64,000 bases of DNA from assembly GCF_004362215.1 (NCBI RefSeq), contig NZ_SNWR01000001.1, positions 2,172,001 to 2,236,000 on the forward strand. The letters run 5' to 3'. The position numbers and the translations under genes were made by a program. The notes beneath the pieces were generated by a model that worked only from the letters and a program-made list of their open reading frames with translations, did no database searches and was not told the origin of the DNA. The DNA comes from Paractinoplanes brasiliensis. Its GTDB lineage: Bacteria > Actinomycetota > Actinomycetes > Mycobacteriales > Micromonosporaceae. Positions within the stretch are counted from its first letter, which is position 1; each line of letters begins with the position of its first letter. Shown in pieces: positions 24,618 through 34,595 of this stretch.

Positions 24618-25766
24618 TTACCCCGTCAGCGCCTCCGTCGGGGACAGGCGGGCCGCCCGCACGGCCGGATACCACCCCGCGATCGCCCCGATCACCACAG
24701 TCGCGCCCACGCCGCCGAGCAGGGCCCACAGAGGCACCACCGTCGGCCAGGCTCGGGTTACCGCGTACAACCCCGTGACCAGATAGCCCAGCAACACCCC
24801 GGCCGCGCCGCCCAGTAGGGACAGCAGCAGGGATTCGGCGACGAACTGGGCGCGGATCTGTCCCCGTGTGGCCCCGAGGGACCGTCGCAGACCGATCTCC
24901 GCCCGGCGTTCCAGCACCGAGATCACCATCGTGTTGGCCACCCCGATGCCCCCGACCAGCAGGGCCACCGCCCCCAGGCCGAGCAGCAGGGCCGTGAACG
25001 CGTCGTTGGTGGCCCGGCGCGCGGCGAGCGCGTCGGACGGCTTCGACACCTTCACCTCGTCGGGGCTCGACGGGTTGGCTGTCGGCGCCAGCACTGCCCG
25101 TACGGCCTCGACGAGCGCATCGGCCGAGCGCGTGTAGACGGTGGTCGGGTGCCCGTCGAACCCGAGGTACGTCGCGGCCGACTCCCAGCCCACCAGCACC
25201 GACTGGTCGAGTTCGGGTGCCAGCGGCACCGGGTCGAGCACGCCGGTCACCGTCCACCAACGCCCGCCGATGTAGACGGAGGGCACGTTGCCGAGCCGGC
25301 GGGCCGCCGTGGATCCGAGCACCACGGTCGGGTGTTCGGGGTTGAGCCAGCTGCCGTGCGCGAGCGAACCGCCGACGGTCGCCAGCAGGTCCGGCGAGGC
25401 CGCCAGCACGCTGAGCCCGCCGGTCTCCCCGGACGGGATCTTGTCGGTACGGTAGACCGCCGTTTGCGGCACCTGTCCGGTTGCGGTGGCCGCGTGCACC
25501 GGGCCGATCCGTTTGATCATCGACAGGGCCGAGTCGGGCAGCACTGCCTGTTCGCCGAACATTGTCTGGCCGGGCGCCACGGTCAGCAGGTTGGTGCCGA
25601 GGGCGGCCATCTCCCGATCGAGGTCGGCTCGGCTCGACGACGAGATCCCGACGACCGCGGTCATGGCGGCGATGCCGATCGCGATGCCGAGGGCCGAGAG
25701 CACTGCCCGGGTCGGCCGCGACTGCAGCCCGTACGAGGCCAGGCGCACCAGATCCGAGGGGCGCAT
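24618..25766 (-). CDS. MacB/FtsX-type ABC transporter permease
   Basis: A 382-residue permease with the MacB layout: one N-terminal membrane helix (AVLSALGIAIGIAAMTAVVG), a large extracellular domain (about 45-255), and three C-terminal helices (TALLLGLGAVALLVGGIGVA, SLLLSLLGGAAGVLLGYLV, WALLGGVGATVVIGAIAGWY). It ends AARLSPTEALTG, the family's typical terminus. It follows the ATPase with a 1-bp gap. The operon likely exports a peptide, antibiotic or lipid. Confidence 0.92.
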   Translation of the reverse strand: MRPSDLVRLASYGLQSRPTRAVLSALGIAIGIAAMTAVVGISSSSRADLDREMAALGTNLLTVAPGQTMFGEQAVLPDSALSMIKRIGPVHAATATGQVPQTAVYRTDKIPSGETGGLSVLAASPDLLATVGGSLAHGSWLNPEHPTVVLGSTAARRLGNVPSVYIGGRWWTVTGVLDPVPLAPELDQSVLVGWESAATYLGFDGHPTTVYTRSADALVEAVRAVLAPTANPSSPDEVKVSKPSDALAARRATNDAFTALLLGLGAVALLVGGIGVANTMVISVLERRAEIGLRRSLGATRGQIRAQFVAESLLLSLLGGAAGVLLGYLVTGLYAVTRAWPTVVPLWALLGGVGATVVIGAIAGWYPAVRAARLSPTEALTG

Positions 25767-25767
25767 C

Positions 25768-26423
<656 letters not shown>

Positions 26424-26427
<4 letters not shown>

Positions 26428-27476
26428 GACGGCATCCCCACCTTCAGGCCGGCCCGGATGCCTTCGCCCGACACCTCGACCCGGCCGTCGGCGAACAGCC
26501 CGGTTCCGACCGGCACGATGCGGGTGGCGCCGGACTCGACGATCTCCAGCCCGTAGCCGCCCTCGGCCAGCGCGAGCAGAGCCGCGACCGGCACGGTGAG
26601 CACGTCGGCCCGCTGCGAGGCGACGAAGCCGACCGCCACCGCGGCCTCGTCCAACCCCTCGGGCGTACGGGCGAAACCGATCGTCACTTCGATCTTGGTG
26701 GTGTCCTCCTCGTTGCCCTGGCCCGGTTCGACGACGGTCTCCACCGCCGTGATCTTCCCGGGGACGCCGGCGCCGTCGGGCATCTCGACCTCGACCGTCG
26801 CGCCCTTGCGGGCCAGGCGCTGGTCGTCGACGTCGAGGCGGACCGTCGCCACCATCGTCGTGCCGGTCGTCTTGAGCAGTTCGGCGCCGGGCTGGACGAC
26901 GGCGCCCACTTCCGCGCTGAGCGAGTCGACGCGGACCTGCCCTTTCGCGTACGCGATCTGGTCGCTCTCCACCCGTCCGGTCGCCCGCCGGCCAAGGTCG
27001 TCCTGCCATTGCTCGACGGCCTCGGCGGTCGCGGACGTGTACTCGTCGTCCACAGTGAACCCCTTGTAACCGAGCGCGCGCAGGTTCTTCTCGAACTGCA
27101 GCACGTCGGCCCCTTCCACGCCGGGCCGCAGGGTGCGGTAGGCGGGCAAGGTCCCGTACAGCAGGGTCACGGGTCTGTTGTCGAGGCGGTACAGCGGCTT
27201 GCCGCGGGTGATCACGGCGCCGCTCGCGGGCAGCGCGGTGAGCGTGCCCGAGCCACGCGCGGCGACCGTGCTGGTGTCGCCGTGACCGAGCGTGCCGTCG
27301 TGGGACTCGCGGTCGATGAGCGTCTGTTTCGTGATCTCGGCCGTTTCCGCAGGTCCGCTGCCGGTCGTGCTGTCGCCGCTCTCCGCCGCGGGTAGGTTGA
27401 TCACGGTGACCGCCGCGGCGACGGCGCCGATGGTGAGCACACCGGCTACCACTCCGGTGGTCCGGCGGCGGTTCAC
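26424..27476 (-). CDS. Membrane-fusion-type adaptor with peptidoglycan-binding domain
   Basis: A 350-residue HlyD/MacA-like protein. It has an N-terminal signal anchor (TTGVVAGVLTIGAVAAAVTV), then a biotinyl-lipoyl-like strand pair, a peptidoglycan-binding PG_1 domain (LRPGVEGADVLQFEKNLRAL, VDDEYTSATAEAVEQWQDDL), and beta-barrel repeats (VVQPGAELLKTTGTTMVATV). The PG-binding insertion is common in Gram-positive adaptors. GTG 27476 overlaps the lipoprotein gene's stop. It should sit outside the membrane and link the pump to the wall. Confidence 0.88.
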
Positions 27477-28021
27477 GACTTCACCCCGCCTCGATCGGCG
27501 CGTCCCTGCGGCCGGAACTGCGAGCACTTCTGCTCGGCCTTGTCGAACGCCGGGTCACCGGGCCCCGAACTGATCTTCCCGCGGTCGAGCTGGATCGAGC
27601 CGTTCGGCTGCGGGTCGGGGAAGTCCGGAACTCCGTTCTCGCGCATGCACTTCGCCATCTTCCGGCCCATCTCGATCATCTCGGGGTCGGCCTCGGCGGC
27701 CTCCCCGCCGTTCGGTGCGAACTCCCGGCACGCCTTCTGCGCCGCCTCGAACTTCTTCGGATCCATGCCCTTCGGAACCCGGATCGAGGTGCCGCCGTCC
27801 GGGTTGGGGTCGGGGAACCAGGTCATGCCCTGCTCGCGCATGCACTGCGCGTACTTGAGCGGCGCGTCGCCGTCGAATGTCGTCCTGGTGGCCGACGGGC
27901 TCGCGGTCGCGGCGCCCGTCCGCGCGGTCGCCACCCCGTCCCCGTCGCCGGCCTGGTCCGCGCAGCCCGCTGACACGAGCAGCGCTGTCAGGACGGCCAC
28001 AACCACCTTTCCCGTACGCAT
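27473..28021 (-). CDS. Lipoprotein with internal duplication, first gene of efflux operon
   Basis: A 182-residue secreted lipoprotein: signal peptide VVVAVLTALLVSAGC with lipobox LVSAGC, a Ser/Thr/Ala linker, and two similar ~50-residue modules (YAQCMREQGMTWFPDPNPDG and MAKCMRENGVPDFPDPQPNG), each with a second Cys further on (KACREF, QKCSQF). The pattern suggests two disulphide-linked or metal-binding modules. Two adjacent ATGs (28024, 28021) exist; the second has better RBS spacing. It is the first gene of the pump operon and may bind the pump substrate. Confidence 0.85.
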   Translation of the reverse strand: MRTGKVVVAVLTALLVSAGCADQAGDGDGVATARTGAATASPSATRTTFDGDAPLKYAQCMREQGMTWFPDPNPDGGTSIRVPKGMDPKKFEAAQKACREFAPNGGEAAEADPEMIEMGRKMAKCMRENGVPDFPDPQPNGSIQLDRGKISSGPGDPAFDKAEQKCSQFRPQGRADRGGVKS

Positions 28022-28091
28022 CATCAACTCCTCACCGGCAGCCGGAGGGCTGCCATCGGCGTCGAGTGAAGCGAGCGCCACGTTTCCCGGC

Positions 28092-28130
28092 CGTCACGCC
28101 GAAACGTGACGCCCAGGTGACACCGTCACG
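28092..28130. promoter_or_regulatory. CGTCACG inverted repeat plus extra half site
   Basis: CGTCACG (28092-28098), six bases, then CGTGACG (28105-28111) form a perfect inverted repeat, and a third CGTCACG is at 28124-28130. They lie in the 124-bp gap between the leftward pump operon and the rightward two-component genes. This suits the binding site of the adjacent OmpR-type regulator. Confidence 0.6.
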
Positions 28131-28145
28131 CGGCAGGATGGACGG

Positions 28146-28802
28146 ATGCGGATCCTGGTGGTCGAGGACGAGCCGCTGCTGGCCGAGGCCGTGGCGCAGG
28201 GGTTGCGGCACGACGCGCACGCGGTCGACGTGGTCCACGACGGCGGCGCCGCGCTGGAAAGGGTCGATGTCAACGACTACGACGTGGTGGTGCTCGACCG
28301 CGACCTGCCCGGCGTGCACGGCGACGACGTGTGCCGGGCGCTGGTCGAGCGCGACGGCGACACCCGAGTGCTGATGCTGACCGCCGCGGCGGGAATCGAC
28401 GACCGGGTGACCGGGCTGTCGCTGGGGGCCGACGACTATCTGCCGAAACCGTTCGCCCTGCGTGAGCTGAGCGCCCGGGTCATCGCGCTCGGCCGGCGGT
28501 CGCGTCCGGCCGCCCCGCCGGTGCTGCGCCGCGCGGGGATCAGCCTCGACCCGCACCGCCGTGAGGTGTTCCGCGACGGGCGTTACGTTCCGCTGTCGCG
28601 CAAGGAGTTCGCGGTGCTGGCCGAGCTGCTGCGCGCGGACGGCACTGCGGTGCCGGCCGAGACCCTGCTCGAGAAGGCGTGGGACGAGAACGCCGACCCG
28701 TTCACCCACGCCGTACGGATGACGATCTTGAAGTTGCGGCGGAAGCTGGGTGAGCCGCCCGTCGTGCTCACCGAACCGGGAGTGGGGTATCGCATCCCAT
28801 GA
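28146..28802 (+). CDS. OmpR/CutR-family response regulator
   Basis: A 218-residue regulator: receiver domain with acidic EDE at 7-9, phosphoacceptor D in VVVLDRDLPG (residue 51-52 area), T in LMLTAAAG and K in YLPKPF; C-terminal winged helix (PLSRKEFAVLAELLRADG, HAVRMTILKLRRKLGEP). It overlaps the downstream kinase by four bases. It is divergent from the MacB-like pump operon, so probably controls it. Confidence 0.95.
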   Translation: MRILVVEDEPLLAEAVAQGLRHDAHAVDVVHDGGAALERVDVNDYDVVVLDRDLPGVHGDDVCRALVERDGDTRVLMLTAAAGIDDRVTGLSLGADDYLPKPFALRELSARVIALGRRSRPAAPPVLRRAGISLDPHRREVFRDGRYVPLSRKEFAVLAELLRADGTAVPAETLLEKAWDENADPFTHAVRMTILKLRRKLGEPPVVLTEPGVGYRIP

Positions 28803-29902
28803 GACTCACCGTGCGCGGCCGGCTGACCCTCGTCTACGGCGGCCTGTTCGTGCTGGCCGGCATGGCATTGCTGGGCGCGACCGCCGTGCTGTTCTCGCAG
28901 CGGTTGCCGACGGTGCTGGCCCGGTCGGACCTGACCTCGCCGCTGCCCGGTGTCGGCGAGACACGCCAGTTCATCGACGAGAGCCGCAACGACGCCCTCG
29001 CCACCCTGGTCTCGCAGGGCGCGATTGTGCTCGTGGTGGTCAGCGCCGCCACGATAGCGCTGGGCTGGCTCGTCGCCGGGCGCATGCTGCAGCCGTTGCA
29101 GCAGATCACGGCCACCGCCCGCCGGATAGCCGATGCGCCCGACGCCGACCGGGGCCTGCACGAGCGGATCGCGTTGAGCGGCCCGCAGGACGAGATCAAG
29201 GAGCTGGCCGACACGTTCGACGTCATGCTGGCCCGCCTCGACCACTCGTTCGACGGGCAGCGCCGGTTCATCGCCAGCGCCTCGCACGAGCTGCGTACGC
29301 CGCTCACCCTGAACCGCACGCTGCTGGAGGTCGCGCTCACGCCGGCGACCGCGTCGGAGGAGGTGCGCCGGCTCGGCACGACCTTGCTGGCGATCAACGA
29401 CCGGCACAGCCGGCTGATCGACGGCTTGTTGCTCCTGGCCCAGTCGGAACGGCCGGTGGCCGAACGCTCCTATGTCGACCTGGCGGACATCGTCGACCAC
29501 GTCGCGGTGTCCGACACGGTCAAGGTGCTCACCGAACCGCAGGAGGCGACGGTGGCCGGGAACCCCGTGCTGCTGGAGCGTCTCGTGCAGAACCTGGTCG
29601 AGAACGGCGTACGGCACAACGTCGCGGCCGATGGCTGGGTGCGGGTGCGCACCGGCATACGCCTCGACGGCTGGGTGGTGCTCGAGGTCAGCAACTCGGG
29701 CCCGGTGATCCCGCGGTACGAGGTGCCCGGCCTGTTCGAGCCGTTCCACCGGTACGCCGCCGAACGGCTGCACTCCCCCGGCGCCGGTCTCGGGCTCTCG
29801 ATCGTGCGGGCGGTTGCCCGGGCTCACGGCGGCGACGTGCGAGCCGACGCCCGCGACGAGGGCGGCCTGGTGGTGACTGTCACCCTGCCGCGCGCGTTAT
29901 GA
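28799..29902 (+). CDS. Sensor histidine kinase
   Basis: A 367-residue kinase: first membrane helix at residues 12-34, a short extracellular loop (about 35-75), second helix (GAIVLVVVSAATIALGWLVA), HAMP, HisKA with SASHELRTPLTL (phospho-His), and HATPase with N-box LVQNLVENGVRHN and G-box GAGLGLSIV. The extracytoplasmic loop is short, as in kinases that sense membrane stress or antibiotics through their transporter. Coupled to the response regulator by an ATGA overlap. Confidence 0.94.
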   Translation: MRLTVRGRLTLVYGGLFVLAGMALLGATAVLFSQRLPTVLARSDLTSPLPGVGETRQFIDESRNDALATLVSQGAIVLVVVSAATIALGWLVAGRMLQPLQQITATARRIADAPDADRGLHERIALSGPQDEIKELADTFDVMLARLDHSFDGQRRFIASASHELRTPLTLNRTLLEVALTPATASEEVRRLGTTLLAINDRHSRLIDGLLLLAQSERPVAERSYVDLADIVDHVAVSDTVKVLTEPQEATVAGNPVLLERLVQNLVENGVRHNVAADGWVRVRTGIRLDGWVVLEVSNSGPVIPRYEVPGLFEPFHRYAAERLHSPGAGLGLSIVRAVARAHGGDVRADARDEGGLVVTVTLPRAL

Positions 29903-30754
29903 GACGGGGGCTGTGTTCCGGCCGTCGCGGCTGTCGGCCAGGGACGTTGCCGCGGCCCGGCGGGCCAGGCCGATCACGCCCACGGTCATGACCACGGCCG
30001 CGAAGGCGACCACGAACAGACCCGGAACGCCGAAGCGGAAGCCCTCGTCGAAGACGACCACGCCGGCCGTCGCGGCGACGATCGGGTTGGCCACGCTGAC
30101 GGTGGCCAGCGGAGCGGCCATGCCGGCCCGCCCGTAGGAGAGCTGTCCCAGCAGGTAGCCGCCCGTGGCGAAGACCAGCACAGCGACGGCCGTGAACGGG
30201 GAGACGGCCTCGACACCCCCGCCGGTGAACGCGGCCAGCACCGCTTTCGACAGCACTGAGGAGATGCCGAACGCCGTGCCCGCCGCGGCCGCCAGCAGCA
30301 CCGAGCGCAACCGCGGCCCGGCCGGCCGGGCCGCCGCCGTCAGCACGGCCACCACCGCGAGGGTGACCACCGTGAGATGACGTTCGGCGGGCCCGGCCAG
30401 CGCGGCCGGAGTGGACGACTCGACCGACAGCGACAGGATCAGGGCGAGGCCGACAACGGTCAGGATCGCGTCGATCCAGGAGGCACGGCCGATGCGGCTG
30501 CGATACCGCACGGCGGCGATGGGCAGCGCGAACAGCAGCGTCAGCGTGCCCAGGGCCTGCACCACCGCGACCGTGCCGAAGTTGAGCGCGACGACGTGGA
30601 GTGCGACGCCGCCGCCGGTGAGCAGCAGCGCGACGGCCCACCGGGCCAGGCCTCGCTGACCGTTCTCGGCCAGGCGCTCCTGGGCGACCGCCGCGGCCGC
30701 ATAACTCGCCGCGGAGAGCACCGAGAACGCGACCGCCCAGCCCAGCGATCCCAT
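29897..30754 (-). CDS. DMT-superfamily (EamA-like) transporter
   Basis: A 285-residue protein with about ten membrane helices in two similar halves (LGWAVAFSVLSAASYAAAAV..., then GTAFGISSVLSKAVLAAF...), the drug/metabolite transporter pattern. ATG 30754 has GAGGGG upstream. The stop overlaps the 3' end of the kinase gene by six bases (tail to tail). The substrate is unknown. Confidence 0.85.
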   Translation of the reverse strand: MGSLGWAVAFSVLSAASYAAAAVAQERLAENGQRGLARWAVALLLTGGGVALHVVALNFGTVAVVQALGTLTLLFALPIAAVRYRSRIGRASWIDAILTVVGLALILSLSVESSTPAALAGPAERHLTVVTLAVVAVLTAAARPAGPRLRSVLLAAAAGTAFGISSVLSKAVLAAFTGGGVEAVSPFTAVAVLVFATGGYLLGQLSYGRAGMAAPLATVSVANPIVAATAGVVVFDEGFRFGVPGLFVVAFAAVVMTVGVIGLARRAAATSLADSRDGRNTAPVS

Positions 30755-30795
30755 TTGCACCCCCTCAACTGAGTCTGCCAGACCCGGACCAGGGC

Positions 30796-31014
30796 TCAGC
30801 CCGTGTCCTGGCTCACCCCGGCCGCCGCGGCCCGCCGCCGCTGGATGTCGGCCAGCCGGGCGGCGTGACGGTCGATCAGGCCGTGCGCACGCCGCCGGGC
30901 GAACTCGCGCCGGTCGGCCTCGCGCTCCCGGCGGCGACGGGTGGATTCCTCGACGGCGGCGTGCAGCCGCACCTGCCAGTTCACCGGCTCGAAGCCGGCA
31001 TCTCTCGACGACAT
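30796..31014 (-). CDS. Small charged helical protein
   Basis: A 72-residue protein, very rich in Arg, Glu and Ala, likely one long helix or coiled coil (RRRREREADRREFARRRAHG). It begins MSSRDAGFEPVNWQVRLHAA, which looks like a genuine N-terminus. It is 41 bp upstream of the DMT gene on the same strand. Function unknown. Confidence 0.6.
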   Translation of the reverse strand: MSSRDAGFEPVNWQVRLHAAVEESTRRRREREADRREFARRRAHGLIDRHAARLADIQRRRAAAAGVSQDTG

Positions 31015-31121
31015 GGCGGCATTCTTCCGCGCCGGTACGACAAAACCCTCTCGCCCGCTGGGGTGCGCAGGCCTGAGCGTTCGGGTTCGGGCGGAGCGCG
31101 GGGCCGGGAACGTCCCCGGGC

Positions 31122-31427
31122 GTGCTGAGCGGCGGCGACACGCTGCCCGGGCGGCCGCTTGGTGATCATCGACCGGCCTGGGCCGCCACCGCGCCGTCCT
31201 GGCTCGACCGGGTGCTGCTGGCGCTCAACGTCATCGTGCACGGCGGCAACCCCGAACGGGTGATCGCGGACCTCGACCTGCGGAACGTGGCCGGCGTGGC
31301 AGCCCGGTTCGCCGGGTTCCTCCGCGACTTCTCCCGGCTCCCGCCACCGCCCGGCCTGCCGTCGGTGCGCGCGCTCCAGCGGTGCCAGGCCGACGAGGTG
31401 CGGCCCTGGCCGCGGCGCCACCTGTGA
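31122..31427 (+). CDS. Hypothetical protein, uncertain
   Basis: A 101-codon frame whose middle (LDRVLLALNVIVHGGNPERV, AGVAARFAGFLRDFSRLPPP) looks like true helical protein, while the first 25 residues look random. The real start may be internal, or the frame may be a remnant of a longer gene. No domain is recognised. The following 210 bp to serA hold no clear feature. Confidence 0.35.
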   Translation: MLSGGDTLPGRPLGDHRPAWAATAPSWLDRVLLALNVIVHGGNPERVIADLDLRNVAGVAARFAGFLRDFSRLPPPPGLPSVRALQRCQADEVRPWPRRHL

Positions 31428-31637
31428 CGGAAAACCGCACGTGACGGCCCTGGGCCGCCGGCCTGAACCGCGGCGGGGCCGCCTGCGTATCTCAGCCCGG
31501 TGCGGCCGGGGCGAGCACCTGATGGGAGGTCGAGCACACTGCCCCGAGGCTCGCAGGTCAGGGCACTAGGCTGGGTGGCCGGGCTTCGGCGTGGCGGCCC
31601 GGACTGGCCAAAACCTCAAATCACGGATCGGAACAAG

Positions 31638-32852
31638 ATGAGCGACCAGGCCAAGATGCGAGTCCTTCTGTTGGAGAGCATCCATCCCGACGCGGTGTCC
31701 CGGCTCGAGGCCGCCGGCTACGAGGTCGAGTCCGTTCGCAACGCCCTCGACGAGTCCGAGCTGATCGCGCGCATCCCCGGCGTCCACCTCCTCGGGATCC
31801 GGTCCAAGACCAAGGTCACCGCCAAGGTGCTCGAGGCCGCGGACAGCCTCGTCGCGATCGGCGCGTTCTGCATCGGCACCGACCAGATCGACCTCACCGC
31901 CGCCAGCGCCAACGGCGTCGCCGTGTTCAACGCGCCGTTCTCCAACACCCGCTCGGTCGTCGAGCTGGCAATCGCCGAGATCATCTCGATGACCCGCCGG
32001 CTCACCGAGAAGAACACGCTCATGCACGCCGGGGTCTGGGACAAGTCGGCCGACGGCGCCCACGAGATCCGCGGCCGTCGCCTCGGCATCGTCGGCTACG
32101 GCAACATCGGCACCCAGCTGTCGGTGCTCGCGGAAAACCTGGGCATGTACGTGTCCTTCTACGACACGGCCGACAAGCTCGCCCTGAGCAACGCCCACCG
32201 CTGCGCCAGCCTCGAGGAACTGCTCGAGACCAGCGACGTCGTGACCCTGCACGTCGACGGCCGCCCCGGCAACGCCGGCTTCTTCGGCGCCGAGCAGTTC
32301 AAGCGGATGCGCGAGGGCGCCCTGTTCCTCAACCTGTCCCGCGGCATCGTGGTCGACCACGTCGCGCTGCGCCAGGCCCTCGAGAGCGGCCACGTGGCCG
32401 GCGCGGCGGTGGACGTGTTCCCGACCGAGCCCAAGGGCCGCGGCGACGAGTTCGTCTCCGAGCTGCGCGGCCTGCCCAACGTCATCCTGACGCCGCACAT
32501 CGGCGGCTCCACCGAGGAGGCGCAGTCCGACATCGGCGGGTTCGTGGCCAACAAGCTGACCGCGTTCGTCGAGGAGGGCAACACCACGCTGAGCGTCAAC
32601 CTGCCCGGTGTCGCGCTGCCCGAGCAGGCCGGCCAGAGCCGCATCGGCCACGTCCACATCAACACCCCGGGCGTGCTGGCCCAGGTCAACAGCATCCTCG
32701 CCGAGCACCACGTCAATGTGGAGGGTCAGCTCCTGAGCACCCGCGGCGAGTACGGCTACCTGATCACCGACATCGGCGGCGGCTTCAGCAGCGAGGTGCT
32801 CGACCAACTGCGGGCCATGGAGCAGACCGTACGGCTGCGCGTCCTGTCCTGA
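31638..32852 (+). CDS. serA: D-3-phosphoglycerate dehydrogenase
   Basis: A 404-residue enzyme that oxidises 3-phosphoglycerate to 3-phosphohydroxypyruvate with NAD+, the first step of serine synthesis. It has the NAD-binding motif LGIVGYGNIGTQL, the catalytic Arg/Glu/His set (LNLSRGIVVD, LTPHIGGSTEEAQ) and a C-terminal ACT domain (VHINTPGVLAQVNSILAEHH) for serine feedback. The length and direct ACT fusion resemble the E. coli-type enzyme rather than the long mycobacterial type. ATG 31638 follows a GGAACA-like weak RBS. A terminator follows. Confidence 0.95.
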   Translation: MSDQAKMRVLLLESIHPDAVSRLEAAGYEVESVRNALDESELIARIPGVHLLGIRSKTKVTAKVLEAADSLVAIGAFCIGTDQIDLTAASANGVAVFNAPFSNTRSVVELAIAEIISMTRRLTEKNTLMHAGVWDKSADGAHEIRGRRLGIVGYGNIGTQLSVLAENLGMYVSFYDTADKLALSNAHRCASLEELLETSDVVTLHVDGRPGNAGFFGAEQFKRMREGALFLNLSRGIVVDHVALRQALESGHVAGAAVDVFPTEPKGRGDEFVSELRGLPNVILTPHIGGSTEEAQSDIGGFVANKLTAFVEEGNTTLSVNLPGVALPEQAGQSRIGHVHINTPGVLAQVNSILAEHHVNVEGQLLSTRGEYGYLITDIGGGFSSEVLDQLRAMEQTVRLRVLS

Positions 32853-32859
32853 TCGTCGG

Positions 32860-32893
32860 AAAGGGGCGCTTCCTCGATCGGGAGCGCCCCTTT
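32860..32893 (+). terminator. Intrinsic terminator after serA
   Basis: AAAGGGGCGCT and AGCGCCCCTTT form an 11-bp stem with a 12-nt loop, ending in TTTTCC, 8 bp past the serA stop. The converging gene at 32908 ends 15 bp beyond, so it may act in both directions. Confidence 0.85.
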
Positions 32894-32907
32894 TCCCCGT
32901 ACGGGGT

Positions 32908-34482
32908 TCAGCCGTTCTCGATGGTCAGAGCGCTGATCGGCGCCCCGGCGCCCATGTCGTAGCGGTTCGGCACCGCCCAGTTCTTGGGGGTGAGCGTCGA
33001 GCCGGGCGCCACGTCCTTGAGCGTGCGGTTGCCGGCCACGACCGTCTTGACGCCGCCGCCGACCTTGATCCGTACGGGGCTGCCGGTCGGTGAGCTCACC
33101 ACAAGTTTCTCGACCGCGCCGTTCACCTTGATCGGCACCGTGCCGGTCGGGCGGGCCAGGTTGATCTGGGCCGTCCGCATTCCGCCGACCAGCTCCAGCC
33201 CGCTGATCTGTCCGCCGGTGACGTTGATGACCTGCTCCTCGGCGTACCCGGAGAAGCGCAGCGCCCACCGCACCTTGGCCGCCAGCACGATGTCGATCTC
33301 GCCGCCGGTGCCGCCGCCGTCCTTGGTCACCTGCAGCTTGACGTCGTCCTGGGTGATCACCGGGTCGGGCCGGATGCCGGCGTCCTCCGGGGTGGAGATG
33401 CGATAGAGGTCGTCGCCAAGCTCGCCGATCGAGACGTTGACCCGGTTGGTCGCCGCCAGCACCTCGAAGCTGGCCTGGCTGCGGTTGTCGAGCGGCGCGG
33501 TGACGACCCGTTCGCCCGACTTGCCGCTCGCGCCGAGCTGCAGCACGTCGTCGAGCCGATCGTCGGTGCCGGTGAAGTAGGCGACGCCGACGACGCCCCC
33601 GGCCACCAGGACGATCAGGCTGAGCATGACGATGCCGACCGTGACCGCGCGGGACTGGCGGGGCGGGGCCGCAGGGGCGGCCACAGCCACCCGGCGCTGC
33701 TCACCGGTTTCGGCCGGGCGGTCGCCGGCCTCGAGGAAGCGCCGGAACTCCCCGGTGTCGGAGCCACGACCGTCCAAGCCGACGCCGTCAGAGCCGCGAC
33801 TGTCCAAGCCAAGACCGTCGGGGTCACGGCTGTCGAAGCCGCGGGCGTCACCGCCACGGCCCTCGGGGCGGCGCAGGTCGGTCGGTCGCGGCTCGCGCGT
33901 GTGCGCGTCCATGGCCCGGGCGTCCATGATCCGGCGGAACTCGCTGGAGTCGGCCCGGGCGAGCCCGCCGGTGTCGGTGGCGCCGCGAGGCTCGGCAGCG
34001 GCGGCGCTGATGCGGCGCTGCTCCCCGGTGTGGGTGGAGGCCCGGCGCATCGGCAGATCAGTCGAGGGCGCGCCCAAGCCCGTAGGCGAAAGGGCCGGGC
34101 CGGATCCGGTCGGCGCGGGCCTCGTGGCACCCGCGGTCGGTGCGGGAGCCGCGCCGGGCCCGGTCGCCGCCGGAGCTGCCGGTGAGATCGGTGACGCCGG
34201 GTGACGTACGGGCGAAATCGGTGTCGCCGTGAAACCGAAGGAGATGCGGCTCGGCGCGGCCGGCCCGGAATCGGGCGAGGTCACCGCCGGGGTCTCCCCC
34301 GTGGTCGACGGTTCGGCGGCGCCGAACCAGGGCGGTTCGTCCGCCGCCGGGCGGGCGGGTGGCCGCCGATACATCCTGTCGCGGGAGCCGCCGCCAGGCG
34401 ATCCCGTACTCGACGGCTCGTCCACCGCCACATCGGACGGTGTTCCGCCAGCCGCTGCTCGGTCAGCTGCTGTCCGGTCCAC
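32908..34482 (-). CDS. Membrane protein with disordered cytoplasmic N-terminus
   Basis: A 524-residue protein. Residues 1-285 are Pro/Ala/Gly/Arg-rich and disordered, and include three imperfect 10-residue repeats (DSRDPDGLGL, DSRGSDGVGL, DGRGSDTG). A single membrane helix follows (VTVGIVMLSLIVLVAGGVVG), then an extracellular beta-rich domain resembling DUF4097-type adhesin folds (ISGLELVGGMRTAQINLARP). The long N-terminus may overrun the true start, but codon use looks coding. Function unknown, perhaps cell-envelope. Confidence 0.7.
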   Translation of the reverse strand: MDRTAADRAAAGGTPSDVAVDEPSSTGSPGGGSRDRMYRRPPARPAADEPPWFGAAEPSTTGETPAVTSPDSGPAAPSRISFGFTATPISPVRHPASPISPAAPAATGPGAAPAPTAGATRPAPTGSGPALSPTGLGAPSTDLPMRRASTHTGEQRRISAAAAEPRGATDTGGLARADSSEFRRIMDARAMDAHTREPRPTDLRRPEGRGGDARGFDSRDPDGLGLDSRGSDGVGLDGRGSDTGEFRRFLEAGDRPAETGEQRRVAVAAPAAPPRQSRAVTVGIVMLSLIVLVAGGVVGVAYFTGTDDRLDDVLQLGASGKSGERVVTAPLDNRSQASFEVLAATNRVNVSIGELGDDLYRISTPEDAGIRPDPVITQDDVKLQVTKDGGGTGGEIDIVLAAKVRWALRFSGYAEEQVINVTGGQISGLELVGGMRTAQINLARPTGTVPIKVNGAVEKLVVSSPTGSPVRIKVGGGVKTVVAGNRTLKDVAPGSTLTPKNWAVPNRYDMGAGAPISALTIENG

Positions 34483-34595
34483 GTGAAGCCCTTCCCCTGG
34501 AACCTGTGATCGGCGCCGCGTGGCGGCCGTCCCCGGAAACAGGTACGGATTTCACCTCTTCCCGGATGAGTACCGAGGGGAACTACTTACCGTTA

